Source: Allium sativum (taxonomy: Eukaryota > Streptophyta > Magnoliopsida > Asparagales > Amaryllidaceae). From it: 64,000 bases of DNA. The stretch is taken from positions 475,508,861 to 475,572,860 of the forward strand of contig CM060920.1 in the NCBI GenBank assembly GCA_030737875.1, read 5' to 3'. The notes below the pieces were generated by a model. That model was not told the origin of the DNA, did not search any database, and saw only the letters and a list, made by a program, of their open reading frames with translations. Numbering within the stretch: position 1 is the first letter of the stretch; every line of letters starts with the position of its first letter. Position numbers and translations under genes: made by a program. Of this stretch, positions 23,216-35,200 are shown in pieces.

Positions 23216-24011
23216 ATGCATTTACATGAACATACATATCACTAGAAACAAAAAGGAGATATTATATATATATATATGCATTTACGCGAACATGATATAC
23301 ATAATATATATATATATATATATGTGCGTGTTTGTGTTTTTGAGAAAAGTAGAATTAATATGAATGTGTTGCCTTTGAATTAAATGTAAGCATACATATA
23401 AATGATTCACTCAACAAGAATATTAAGCGGTATGTATTTAAGTTGAATGTGTGTTCATCCATCAACCTCTATGCATTTTATCAAAATCAACTCTCTCACT
23501 CTCATTTATGTTTATCCGTCAACCTCTATGCATTTTTATCAAAATCAAATCTCTCACTCTCATTTGATAACTCTCCTTGTTAACCAAAAAACTTGTGATC
23601 CAAACAGTTCTCCGTAATTGTTTTAAGAATTTATACCCAAATGAATATTCTACAATTTTTAGGTACATAATGCACTGCAGTAAACACTCATTTTTGGTAT
23701 TGTGATTTATAACAAAGTAGTTAACAAATGGTAAAAAAAAGGTTAAATAACAAATACATACCGGGAACCTGTCTGCGTTCACTTTTATCATATGCAAATT
23801 AGAGGAACTTTGCTTGCAAGGAGGAAAAAGTGTGATGCTCCTACTGTTATGCAACTGTGTAGATTTTTTTAAAACATGGTAATGTATTTTTGATTTGCAC
23901 TCCCAAATAAAAAACTAAAATTACAACTACAAAAAAAAAACAAGGTTCTTCCTAACCATCAAAATATTAGAACAAGCAATCAGTATAAAAACATGAGAGA
24001 CTGAAATCTCT

Positions 24012-24466
24012 TCATTTGAGAGGGAAGAACTTGGAAGAGTGGGTAGCACCAACACCGGGCCTACCATGCTTGACTGGCTTTTAAGAGAAGGAGAACTCGG
24101 CAAGGTAGTGTCCTATCATTTCAGGCTTGATTTCATTAACTTGGTTGAATGTCTTTCTATTGTAGACTCACACTATGCTTCCTATCATTTCTAGGACTAT
24201 GATCATGTTGCGGAGTTGGGTTTCACCGGCTCTGGCTTCTCACAAGCTGGTGCTCTCTTTTTCGCCTTCCTAAGCTTCTCAATCAAATCCATGGGTCGCC
24301 TCTTCAATCCTCTTTTAAACCTTCTTCTAGTGCGTGCAGTGAAGAGCTGAATAAGATCATCTGTTGACATATCAAGAAGCTGGTCAAGATCCAGTCCTCT
24401 AAAAGCAAACTTCCTGAACGTTCTCTTTAGCTGTTCTGCCGCCACCTCGGTCTCCGCATCCACCAT
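24012..24466 (-). pseudogene. RPS15: 40S ribosomal protein S15 pseudogene, copy B
   Basis: This copy starts at the ATG at 24464-24466 and reads [20 protein letters not shown], then [20 protein letters not shown] and [19 protein letters not shown]. It carries the same one-base deletion after EKPEPVK as copies A and C. In addition, the Tyr codon of FSYKPVKHG has become TAA near 24082. The stop is at 24012-24014. At 455 nt it has the same length as copies A and C. Confidence 0.92.
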
Positions 24467-25315
24467 GGTTTTGTTGTTTAATTAGAGGAAAGGACGAAGA
24501 AGAGCCACCGCGAAAGAGGAACTGATATTTAGGGTTTTGATGCAACTGCGTGCTTACATCAGACAAACTGAATAAAACCATATCAATAGGATGCAACTAA
24601 AATTTTGTTCACCCAATTAAATACTTCAATATATATGCCATTCTGCCTCTCACTTTTATATAGTCATATACATCTATCAAATTTACATACTCATTACTAT
24701 TTAATGCGACTCATTGTTTCGCAATGTAGATTTTAAATTCAGGTTATAATTTTAAACTAACCATCTTTTTTCAGTTAAATAAATTTCTATAATTCTTTAA
24801 GGCGTTTGAGTATGCATGTATATTTGCAGTTTTTAACTCTGGTATCCAGCTTCGTATCGGTTCTAATATATTTTACTTATTTTAGACTCAATATAATTTT
24901 CTAACATATTTTTCTTGCTGTAGGTATAATAAACATGATACCCATTTGAAACGACCCGCAAATCTGTGCTATCTGAATTGACTAAATACACTATAAGTCC
25001 AACCCAAATAACACAGAAATACGACTCATTATTAGAAAGAAGTTAGAGGATGAGAAATAGAAAGAAAGAAATATTAGAATAGAAGAAGAACGAAGATCAC
25101 AACTCACAACGGAACGAATAAAATATATTATATAACATAAGCTTCGAAATACAAATCTGTTTTGTACATAAATACATACCATCATCAGAGTACACATAAC
25201 ATTTGATTCAGCGGAAGTAACTCTAAATAACTAACGTTGAAGCCTCCTGCTTCAAGCTCCTCCAAGTGTATCTGTAAAAGCCTGAAACACTTGACTGCCC
25301 GTACAAATTTGGGCA

Positions 25316-25354
25316 CCCAAGAGTTTAGGAAAAACAAACAAAACAAACTCTGGG
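25316..25354 (-). other. Conserved LTR stem-loop, GL1 version
   Basis: In element sense CCCAGAGTTT (25354-25345) pairs with AAACTCTTGGG (25326-25316) with one bulged T. It follows CATGACTGA and precedes TGCCC, like the stems in GL2 and Tekay. The copy in the other LTR is at 32603-32641. Confidence 0.65.
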
Positions 25355-27779
25355 TCAGTCATGGGACTGGTGTGAGTAAACTCCAACCACTTGTTTAACT
25401 TTAAAAATCCTTTCAAAAGAAAAGATAATAGTAAGACCAGCCCACACATAAACATGGACGGTTTTTACCTTACTATAACCCAAAACACTTTGATATCAAA
25501 TCCAATGATATTATAATAATGTCTACATCAAATAAATAATCAAATAGCAGAACGCTTGCATCTCACGCTCCACATATATAGTATATAATCAAAAACCGCA
25601 TGGCGCTTATTGGAGATTGGATTCCAACTACGACAAGGTATGGGACCACCTTCCGATGATGTATCTCTAGAGGCGAATACACCTGGGTTCAACAAGAACG
25701 TCTTGCAACCCGGCCCACACATGACCGACCACTCATTTCGCTTGAGTGTATCGAATGTATATCACCAACGGTTGGACTCAAACCACCGTTTCCCGAATGG
25801 GCAGAATCGATAGATTTAGAAACAAAGGGAATTTCTCTAGATAGGTGATTATACACCCTAATGGGTGCGACCCACATAGCCATGCTGCCTGCCCGATTTT
25901 TGTCCTTTCCCGGTTGTTGAGGCCTGAGGCTACGAATACTTACCATTCATCGATAACACAATCACTTTGAATGCCACATTGTCAGATCCGTTAATCACTA
26001 GTGAGTTTGCACAAATATCCTGGATATTATGCTAAGGGATAAATCCGTTGCAACCATATACATTCATACAGACCAACCCTTTTGATTATTGGAAATGCTC
26101 TGTCAGACATTCGTCCTTTTACGTTCGTTCTGGGATTGAACGAAACCGAAGGCACTATTTCTATTACTAGAAAAGCCCTTGCACTTTACTCCGTCTTCAA
26201 TATATTCAGCATACTTGGTTCGCAACGCTTATGCCGATACGGAGTGGTTCTTCGGATAATAATCCAACCGGTCTCTCCATATTGACAACGATAGTCAAAA
26301 CTTCGATAGTCTGTGATTTAACTATCGAATAAAAACAAGTGTTCATCCAAACATATCAAACAAATCACTGGGCTCTTTAATTAATATTTCATTAATTAAC
26401 CCACTTCTCTATTTTCTCTATCAATATTTGTTAACCAAATATTTCAATAATCATCTTGCCTCTTATGCCATTTGGAAAACGTTTCCAAATATCAACTTCT
26501 TTTTATTTTCTATATATTAGAAAAATCTCTATTTGCAATTGGAAACAATTCCAATCACTTATCTCTATCCCTTTTTGTTTACAACATTCGATTTTTATAT
26601 TCACTTTACTATCGAATTCAATACGTCGATACAATGATTTCAGATTATCAAAAACTCTTAAAAATATTCTAACTCCTTAAATTTCCGGAAAATTTCGCCA
26701 TAACCTCCCCTGTATCGGGAGCATCGGGAAATTTCAAATAGCATCCCGGTATCTTCCTCAATCAAAAAGAAAAAGGAAAAGCCAAGCGGCTTGCCGATAC
26801 GGCGCATAAAACCCATATATGAATTTAAACATGTACCTTTTTGTCGGGCACATAACTAAAAATCTTCATATACTCCATCCCATATCTGTTTAACACCTGT
26901 TCACCTGTTTCTAATTCAATTCAACTCAATCCATTCGTTTGAATTAAACTTTGAATCGTTTGAATTCAGTTTCGCTCAATTATTCTTTAATTAGCCTTTT
27001 TCCTATTTCACTTCTTTGTTGAACATAACATGTTCAAACAAATATTTACTTGTTCATAACCAAATTGAATTACAACTTCATACACTCGTTTGACTCAATT
27101 CGTTAAAGTAATTCTTTAACTAACTTTCTGTCTATCTTGCTTGTATATTTGAATATAACACGTTTTTAAATATATTTCCACTTACTTATCAATCAATTGA
27201 ATTCAAATTCAATTTTAGTTCTATATTCGATTTCGAATATATATTTATAATCCCAAATTTCACTTTTCAAAGTTCGATTTTAGTTCAAACTCGATTAACT
27301 AATTCTTCTTTAGTTAATTCTATTCAATAATCAAAATATGATTATTGTTTCAAAAATTATCTTCTTTACTTCACTTGAGTCCATATTTATTTTCTAACTC
27401 AAGTCTAGATTTTTAAATGGAAATCCAGATTTTTATTTGCTTAAAAATCCCAATATTTATATATAAAATCCATTATGGTTTATAATGGTTTATGGCGCTG
27501 CTTTTCTAAAAATTTGATTTTGACATATCTCAAAATCTATACGACGAAATTCAGACTTTTCTTCTTCATTAGAAAACTATTATCAAATCGGTCTTGACGT
27601 TTCTTGTTTCAAAGAATTCCGACTTCAATTGCGTTCTGTAAAATCAATTGAAGTTCGAATCGCCGTTTTACGAACTGCAGCGCTGCGGCGAGTTCGTTTA
27701 TTATATATATACCTTTAACTTCTTTAAAAATGAATTCAACTTCATTCTAATCTATATATATATATATTCATATATATTT

Positions 27780-28880
27780 CAAATTCCATTTGAATCTTTA
27801 CATTTCAAATTCCATAGTTTTAAATCCTGTATTCAAATCCCATTTGAAATCCTTTATTCGAATTTCCTTTTTAAATTCTTTATTCGAATTCCATTTAAAA
27901 TTCTTTATTCAAATTCCCACTTTAATTCAACTCCTTGAATTTCTATATTTGAAATTCATACATGAATTTAAATATCCAAACTCCATCTAAATTTCTATTT
28001 GAAATTCTAAATGTTTCAAATCCCATTTGAACTTCTATATTCCAATTTGAATTCTATTGAAATTCAAATATTCAAACTCCTTTTTAAATTCTATATTCAA
28101 GATTCCATAGTTTTAAACCCATTTGAATTTCATATTCAAATCCATAGATCGAATCCTATTCGAATTCAATTTGAATTTCTTATTTCAAATTTCATTTTCC
28201 TTTTCCATTTGAATTCTAATATTCAAATTCATTTCCAGCCCCATTTAAATTCTAATATTCAAACTCATTTTGAATTCTAATATTCAAACCCATTTGAATT
28301 TCTTCACTCAAACCCATTTGAATTTCTTCCCTCAAATCCATTTGAATTTCCCTGAATTCAAATCCCATTTTCAAAACCATTTGGATTTTCTATTTGAAAT
28401 CCTATTTTTGAAATTCCATTTCTCATTCTACTTTGAAATCCTATTTTCAAAGTTTATTTCAAATTCTATTTTGAAATCTCATATTCAAATTTCCACTTAA
28501 ATTTCTATATTCAATCCCATGTTCAAATTCAACACTTGAATTTCTATTTCAAATCTCAATTCAAATTTCATATTTAAATTCCATTCAAATCTCTATTCAC
28601 ACTTCACATTTGAATTCTTCTTTGAAATACTATATTTCAAATTCTATTTTGAAATCCTACATTGAAATCTCTATTCGAATTTCTTTATTCGAATTCCTTT
28701 GAATTCAGATTTTATTTTAATTCCTTGAATTCAAATTCTACTTTGCATTCTAATTTCATCTATTCAAGTTCTATTTGAACTTCTATTTGAATTTCTAATA
28801 TTCAATCTCCTTTTAAAATTCAAATATTTAAACTCCTTTAAAAATTCAAATGTTATACTCAAATTTCATTTGAGTTACAT
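27780..28880. repeat. Degenerate AATTCAAAT/ATTTGAATT array in GL1 left LTR
   Basis: About 1.1 kb of loosely periodic 20-30-bp units such as CCATTTGAATTTCTA and ATATTCAAA. The words are self-complementary, so the stretch can fold on itself. The copy in the right LTR is at about 35069-36170. Open frames here are compositional. Confidence 0.75.
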
Positions 28881-29939
28881 ATTTAAAAATTTCACTTCAC
28901 ATCTTATTTTGAAATTTCATTTTAAATCCCAATTTAACGCTTGTATTTCTATTTCAGAATTATCAAATGATAATTCTTTTCACTTCATTTATAACTTCGT
29001 TATAAAAGAATTATTTATAAACTTTGTTTATAAAGAAACTACTTGTTTTATTTTCAAAACAAGTTTATATTATATTTTCTATTAAAAATTCAAATTCTAT
29101 TTAAAAATAGAATTTTCCCTTTTAAAATCTCAAATGTCCTTTTAATTGGCCCAGTGATATTTAAACAATCAAATCACCCAATTTTCAATCATTTGGTTTT
29201 TAACACATCATATACGAATATATATGAAATCAAACAAACAACAAACAAACAGATAATATATTTTTGAGGAATCCTGTTGGATTCCTCCAACCTGTTTCCC
29301 TGCATCCACAGATGTTAGCACATAAATAATACCCATTCTGCTTCGTGGCAGAATATCGCGGTATAGAAGGTCATCCACTAATCATAGCGTGGGGCGTATA
29401 GGGTAATCATCCGCTAAGAAACTGCGGGCATCCGCTAATGAGACTGCGGGAATCCAACCAACTAATCAACCCAATATATATATAATAGCCTAAATAACTA
29501 ATATATGTAAAGCAAGCAGAAAAATCCACACAAGCAACAAACAATTATTTTTATGATATAAAAATAATTCTAAAGGTGAGTGAGATTTACTCACAAATGA
29601 TTTTCCATTGTCGAAGATCCATTTTATTTCCATATCCTGCTTTCCATGAATCGTCTTCAATCGTCTTAACTGAATTTATCAGGTTCCGGTTATTTCAAAC
29701 TACACGATCAATCCATGGGACAAACTTACGAACAATTCCCAAAGATTCCCACCATCCATTTCTGACTAGACACCTCGTTCTACCTCTATTATCTCCTATC
29801 GAATCCATTTAACATCTTATCAATTTAAATAAACTACTAAATGAATTAATTAACTCTCCGAAGTATTTTTAAATTTTATATAAAAAAAAATTGTATACCT
29901 TGTTGCTTCCATCCATCAAAAAGCTAACTAAAAATCATC

Positions 29940-30310
29940 GGTCCTTGCCTGTTGAAATCAGCCCCAAACACTGGCCTTCACCACCTTGGAATTTCATCGA
30001 ATACCTCATTATCAATCACCATTCCCTTCTCTATCGCCTCTCGCTACTGTCGTGCCAGTTTCCATCCTCATCGCAACATCTCCAGTTCGGTCCTAGCGTC
30101 ACCAGAAACACCCCACATCGCACAAACCCTAGATCGAAATCCATATTCAACTCCATCAGTAATCGCATCATTCGTACTTCAGTTTCAACCCATACTCGCG
30201 ACGCAGATCGGACCTTCTATCATCACGCTGGCCCACTCCCAGTCCATCGCAACCGTAGTTCACCTTCCCAGGCAACATCGAGCACCCCCCACAAACCCTG
30301 ATTGAGCTCG
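29940..30310. other. GC-richer block in GL1 LTR
   Basis: An island of higher GC content in an AT-rich LTR, roughly 0.8-1.2 kb from the LTR start in element sense. It is open for 117-136 codons on the plus strand (antisense to the element) in both LTRs. I do not recognise a protein. GL2 and Tekay have GC-richer blocks at a similar offset, so it may mark a promoter or leader region. Confidence 0.4.
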
Positions 30311-31122
30311 ACACCTCGCTCGAGACTGACCCAACAAGCTACCTGCGTGCATCTCAGATCTGAAATCGCGATGGAGTTTGGATCGCGACCTGATTCCCCT
30401 CTTTGATTCGGTGGAGTTTTGATTCTGTTATGAGATTGTTTAAAGAAATTGAATTCGGTTTCCTGGAATTTGAGGAATGGTGGAAACAAAGAGCATGGGT
30501 TCGATTTATATAGACGCGAAGGCAGACAACAGGTACGAAGGCCATTGTATCATGTTTGCCTCAGTAATGAAGTTGGGAGACAAAACATTCTGCTCGAGAA
30601 AGAACTGTTGCGTGATTTTATTTGTTTAGGGTGGCTCGATTTATTGTAGGTCGGCTGAAAGTGATTTTGTCTGATTTTATTATATAAAATATTTCAAAAT
30701 ATCTCGTGGTTCCTAAATAGCAAATCCCGAACCGCTATCCAACAGTAAGGACCAATGTATGCCAGTTATATCATCATTCTGAACTTAATGAATCTGGTTT
30801 TGAGATTTTAATTTGAACGTATATTTAAAATAGCCATATTAAATCAAATTTAAATTCAAAACAAATAAATTTTCAACAATGAATTCCTATTATCATCGTT
30901 CATATTTAATAGTGTATATATATTGATCATTTGAACCGTTTCGATTCAATTTTACCTTTAAATTAAATCATAAATTCTCGTATTTCAATAATTATCAAAA
31001 TAAATCGTAATTCGATTATTTAATCGATAATCCAATATAAAAATTCTTTTATATTATCAACACAATATTTAAAATGATATTAAATATTTAAAATTAATCG
31101 TTCAAAAACCTGGGTCGTTACA

Positions 31123-31158
31123 TTCTTCCCCCCTTAAAATAATTTCGTCCTCGAAATT
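31123..31158 (-). promoter_or_regulatory. GL1 polypurine tract and pre-PPT hairpin
   Basis: In element sense AATTTCG, loop AGGA, CGAAATT (31158-31141) is followed by TATTTTAAGGGGGGAAGAA up to the LTR at 31122. This is the standard plus-strand primer position. The hairpin equals that of Tekay in place and size. Confidence 0.88.
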
Positions 31159-32144
31159 GCTAAGGTAGAAAAAATGGTACAAATCCATTACTTTTCACAA
31201 CTTCTTTATGTTGAAACTCACCTCCTTACATTTCAACATATTTAATTAAATCCAACCAAAACTTTTGGTCTTCACACATTTGATTTGAATGATCTACGAT
31301 CAATCCATTTATATCCAATCTATATTCCATTAAACCTATTCAACTTGATTCTAGTTAATTGATTCACTTCATTCCATTTAACTAGCTTAAGTTAAATTTC
31401 AATTCCAGAATTCAAATCCCAGGGTTTTCATTTCAAATCCTTTGAAATACATAAATGTATACTTATATTTATTTTCATCTCAATTCAAAACATTTGAATT
31501 TTCAATCTACTTGTTTTCTTTCAAAACAAATTTCCATCAAAAACTTTCTAAGGTAGCAACCTATCACTTAGAAACTCGGAAATGAACACTGATGATGTTG
31601 CAATCATCATCAGAATTATTTCCCAGCCACTGAAGTGAGTTCAGTGCTTTATCACTTCTAAAATCCATTCAAAGATGGTATTTATTCAAATCCTTTACAA
31701 ACAAGGCTATATTATTTAATATACTTTGAAAAATATTTTTCAACTTCCCAGGATTAAAATTCTTAATTCTGGTTTGAATTTAATTCTAATTCCTCTCATT
31801 TGTATATTTAATTTCTATACAAATCCTACTCTGGTTATAAATAACCATTTTAAATTTATAATCTCATTTGATTATAAAATCAACATCCAACACATCCATA
31901 TAATAATTCTAGAAAATTATTCTTTCTATATCAAAAATAGAAATTTTGGGTTAAATTATTTCATTTACCCACTTAAAAACAATATCATGTCGTATTTTCT
32001 GTTCAAGTATTTAGAAACTCCTATCGACGTCGTGGCGTCCCACGATTCGACCAGAATTCATAAACCACTCAACAGACAAGCCAACACAATATAAAACAAC
32101 TTTTATATCAATTAACAAATACGCTCTCTCGTATCATACGCTCA
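31159..32144 (-). other. GL1 internal region, non-coding
   Basis: This is nearly all of the internal region. It is AT-rich with no gag, protease, RT or integrase sense on either strand. Near 31550-31640 it has short inverted repeats, for example around GATGATGTTGCAATCATCATC. It appears to be a spacer between the leader and the purine tract. Confidence 0.7.
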
Positions 32145-32183
32145 ACTCATTCTAGGGTACTACTGACCCTATCTCTAATGAGC
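32145..32183 (-). other. GL1 leader hairpin (two-tier, candidate packaging signal)
   Basis: In element sense: outer arm CTCATT, internal bulge AGAGA, inner arm TAGGGT, loop CAGTAGT, inner arm ACCCTA, bulged G, outer arm AATGAG. It lies about 40 bases after the primer site. GL2 has the same structure with the same loop and bulges but compensatory base-pair changes (51808-51846). Confidence 0.75.
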
Positions 32184-32219
32184 ACATGTCACACAAGCCT
32201 AGGTGTTCGCTCAACCTAA

Positions 32220-32231
32220 GCTCTGATACCA
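32220..32231 (-). promoter_or_regulatory. GL1 primer-binding site
   Basis: On the minus strand TGGTATCAGAGC, complementary to initiator tRNA-Met, lies two bases from the LTR end at 32234. The next bases (TTAGGTTGAGCG, AACACCTAG) can form a bulged hairpin. Confidence 0.9.
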
Positions 32232-32233
32232 AC

Positions 32234-35200
32234 TGAAACGACCCGCAAATCTGTGCTATCTGAATTGACTAAATACACTATAAGTCCAACCCAAATAACA
32301 CAGAAATACGACTCATTATTAGAAAGAAGTTAGAGGATGAGAAATAGAAAGAAAGAAATATTAGAATAGAAGAAGAACGAAGATCACAACTCACAGCGGA
32401 ACGAATAAAATATATTATATAACATAAGCTTCGAAATACAAATCTGTTTTGTACATAAATACATACCATCATCAGAGTACACATAACATTTGATTCAGCG
32501 GAAGTAACTCTAAATAACTAACGTTGAAGCCTCCTGCTTCAAGCTCCTCCAAGTGTATCTGTAAAAGCCTGAAACACTTGACTGCCCGTACAAATTTGGG
32601 CACCCAAGAGTTTAGGAAAAACAAACAAAACAAACTCTGGGTCAGTCATGGGACTGGTGTGAGTAAACTCCAACCACTTGTTTAACTTTAAAAATCCTTT
32701 CAAAAGAAAAGATAATAGTAAGACCAGCCCACACATAAACATGGACGGTTTTTACCTTACTATAACCCAAAACACTTTGATATCAAATCCAATGATATTA
32801 TAATAATGTCTACATCAAATAAATAATCAAATAGCAGAACGCTTGCATCTCACGCTCCACATATATAGTATATAATCAAAAACCGCATGGCGCTTATTGG
32901 AGATTGGATTCCAACTACGACAAGGTATGGGACCACCTTCCGATGATGTATCTCTAGAGGCGAATACACCTGGGTTCAACAAGAACGTCTTGCAACCCGG
33001 CCCACACATGACCGACCACTCATTTCGCTTGAGTGTATCGAATGTATATCACCAACGGTTGGACTCAAACCACCGTTTCCCGAATGGGCAGAATCGATAG
33101 ATTTAGAAACAAAGGGAATTTCTCTAGATAGGTGATTATACACCCTAATGGGTGCGACCCACATAGCCATGCTGCCTGCCCGATTTTTGTCCTTTCCCGG
33201 TTGTTGAGGCCTGAGGCTACGAATACTTACCATTCATCGATAACACAATCACTTTGAATGCCACATTGTCAGATCCGTTAATCACTAGTGAGTTTGCACA
33301 AATATCCTGGATATTATGCTAAGGGATAAATCCGTTGCAACCATATACATTCATACAGACCAACCCTTTTGATTATTGGAAATGCTCTGTCAGACATTCG
33401 TCCTTTTACGTTCGTTCTGGGATTGAACGAAACCGAAGGCACTATTTCTATTACTAGAAAAGCCCTTGCACTTTACTCCGTCTTCAATATATTCAGCATA
33501 CTTGGTTCGCAACGCTTATGCCGATACGGAGTGGTTCTTCGGATAATAATCCAACCGGTCTCTCCATATTGACAACGATAGTCAAAACTTCGATAGTCTG
33601 TGATTTAACTATCGAATAAAAACAAGTGTTCATCCAAACATATCAAACAAATCACTGGGCTCTTTAATTAATATTTCATTAATTAACCCACTTCTCTATT
33701 TTCTCTATCAATATTTGTTAACCAAATATTTCAATAATCATCTTGCCTCTTATGCCATTTGGAAAACGTTTCCAAATATCAACTTCTTTTTATTTTCTAT
33801 ATATTAGAAAAATCTCTATTTGCAATTGGAAACAATTCCAATCACTTATCTCTATCCCTTTTTGTTTACAACATTCGATTTTTATATTCACTTTACTATC
33901 GAATTCAATACGTCGATACAATGATTTCAGATTATCAAAAACTCTTAAAAATATTCTAACTCCTTAAATTTCCGGAAAATTTCGCCATAACCTCCCCTGT
34001 ATCGGGAGCATCGGGAAATTTCAAATAGCATCCCGGTATCTTCCTCAATCAAAAAGAAAAAGGAAAAGCCAAGCGGCTTGCCGATACGGCGCATAAAACC
34101 CATATATGAATTTAAACATGTACCTTTTTGTCGGGCACATAACTAAAAATCTTCATATACTCCATCCCATATCTGTTTAACACCTGTTCACCTGTTTCTA
34201 ATTCAATTCAACTCAATCCATTCGTTTGAATTAAACTTTGAATCGTTTGAATTCAGTTTCGCTCAATTATTCTTTAATTAGCCTTTTGCCTATTTCACTT
34301 CTTTGTTGAACATAACATGTTCAAACAAATATTTACTTGTTCATAACCAAATTGAATTACAACTTCATACACTCGTTTGACTCAATTCGTTAAAGTAATT
34401 CTTTAACTAACTTTCTGTCTATCTTGCTTGTATATTTGAATATAACACGTTTTTAAATATATTTCCACTTACTTATCAATCAATTGAATTCAAATTCAAT
34501 TTTAGTTCTATATTCGATTTCGAATATATATTTATAATCCCAAATTTCACTTTTCAAAGTTCGATTTTAGTTCAAACTCGATTAACTAATTCTTCTTTAG
34601 TTAATTCTATTCAATAATCAAAATATGATTATTGTTTCAAAAATTATCTTCTTTACTTCACTTGAGTCCATATTTATTTTCTAACTCAAGTCTAGATTTT
34701 TAAATGGAAATCCGGATTTTTATTTGCTTAAAAATCCCAATATTTATATATAAAATCCATTATGGTTTATAATGGTTTATGGCGCTGCTTTTCTAAAAAT
34801 TTGATTTTGACATATCTCAAAATCTATACGACGAAATTCAGACTTTTCTTCTTCATTAGAAAACTATTATCAAATCGGTCTTGACGTTTCTTGTTTCAAA
34901 GAATTCCGACTTCAATTGCGTTCTGTAAAATCAATTGAAGTTCGAATCGCCGTTTTACGAACTGCAGCGCTGCGGCGAGTTCGTTTATTATATATATACC
35001 TTTAACTTCTTTAAAAATGAATTCAACTTCATTCTAATCTATATATATATATATATTCATATATATTTCAAATTCCATTTGAATCTTTACATTTCAAATT
35101 CCATAGTTTTAAATCCTGTATTCAAATCCCATTTGAAATCCTTTATTCGAATTTCCTTTTTAAATTCTTTATTCGAATTCCATTTAAAATTCTTTATTCA

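Larger units (their letters stand above)
22813..24946 (-). repeat. RPS15 tandem array, unit B
   Basis: This direct repeat of unit A is interrupted at its right end by GL1. The 5-bp duplication CCATT (24942-24946 and 38412-38416) shows that unit C followed directly before the insertion. Corrected unit length is about 2139 bp. The last-exon remnant is at 23138-23215, with its acceptor AG changed to AT. Confidence 0.9.
24947..31122 (-). repeat. GL1 3' LTR (left on the plus strand)
   Basis: This is 6176 bp with TG...CA ends. Read in the element's sense it begins at 31122 with TGTAACGACCC and ends at 24947 with GGGTCGTTTCA, so the ends form an imperfect 11-bp inverted repeat. It contains a stem-loop (25316-25354), a ~200-bp block shared with GL2's interior (26640-26851), a long AATTCAAAT-type array (27780-28880) and a GC-richer block (29940-30310). 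Confidence 0.93.

Noticed and set aside
25540..26285. Several 60-85-codon open frames repeated at 32827-33572
   Set aside because: They lie on both strands inside the GL1 LTRs and are identical only because the LTRs are. No protein sense is recognisable.
27780..28500. Phe/Ile/Asn-rich open frames as a membrane protein
   Set aside because: They arise from the ATTTGAATT/AATTCAAAT array and are not a conserved protein.
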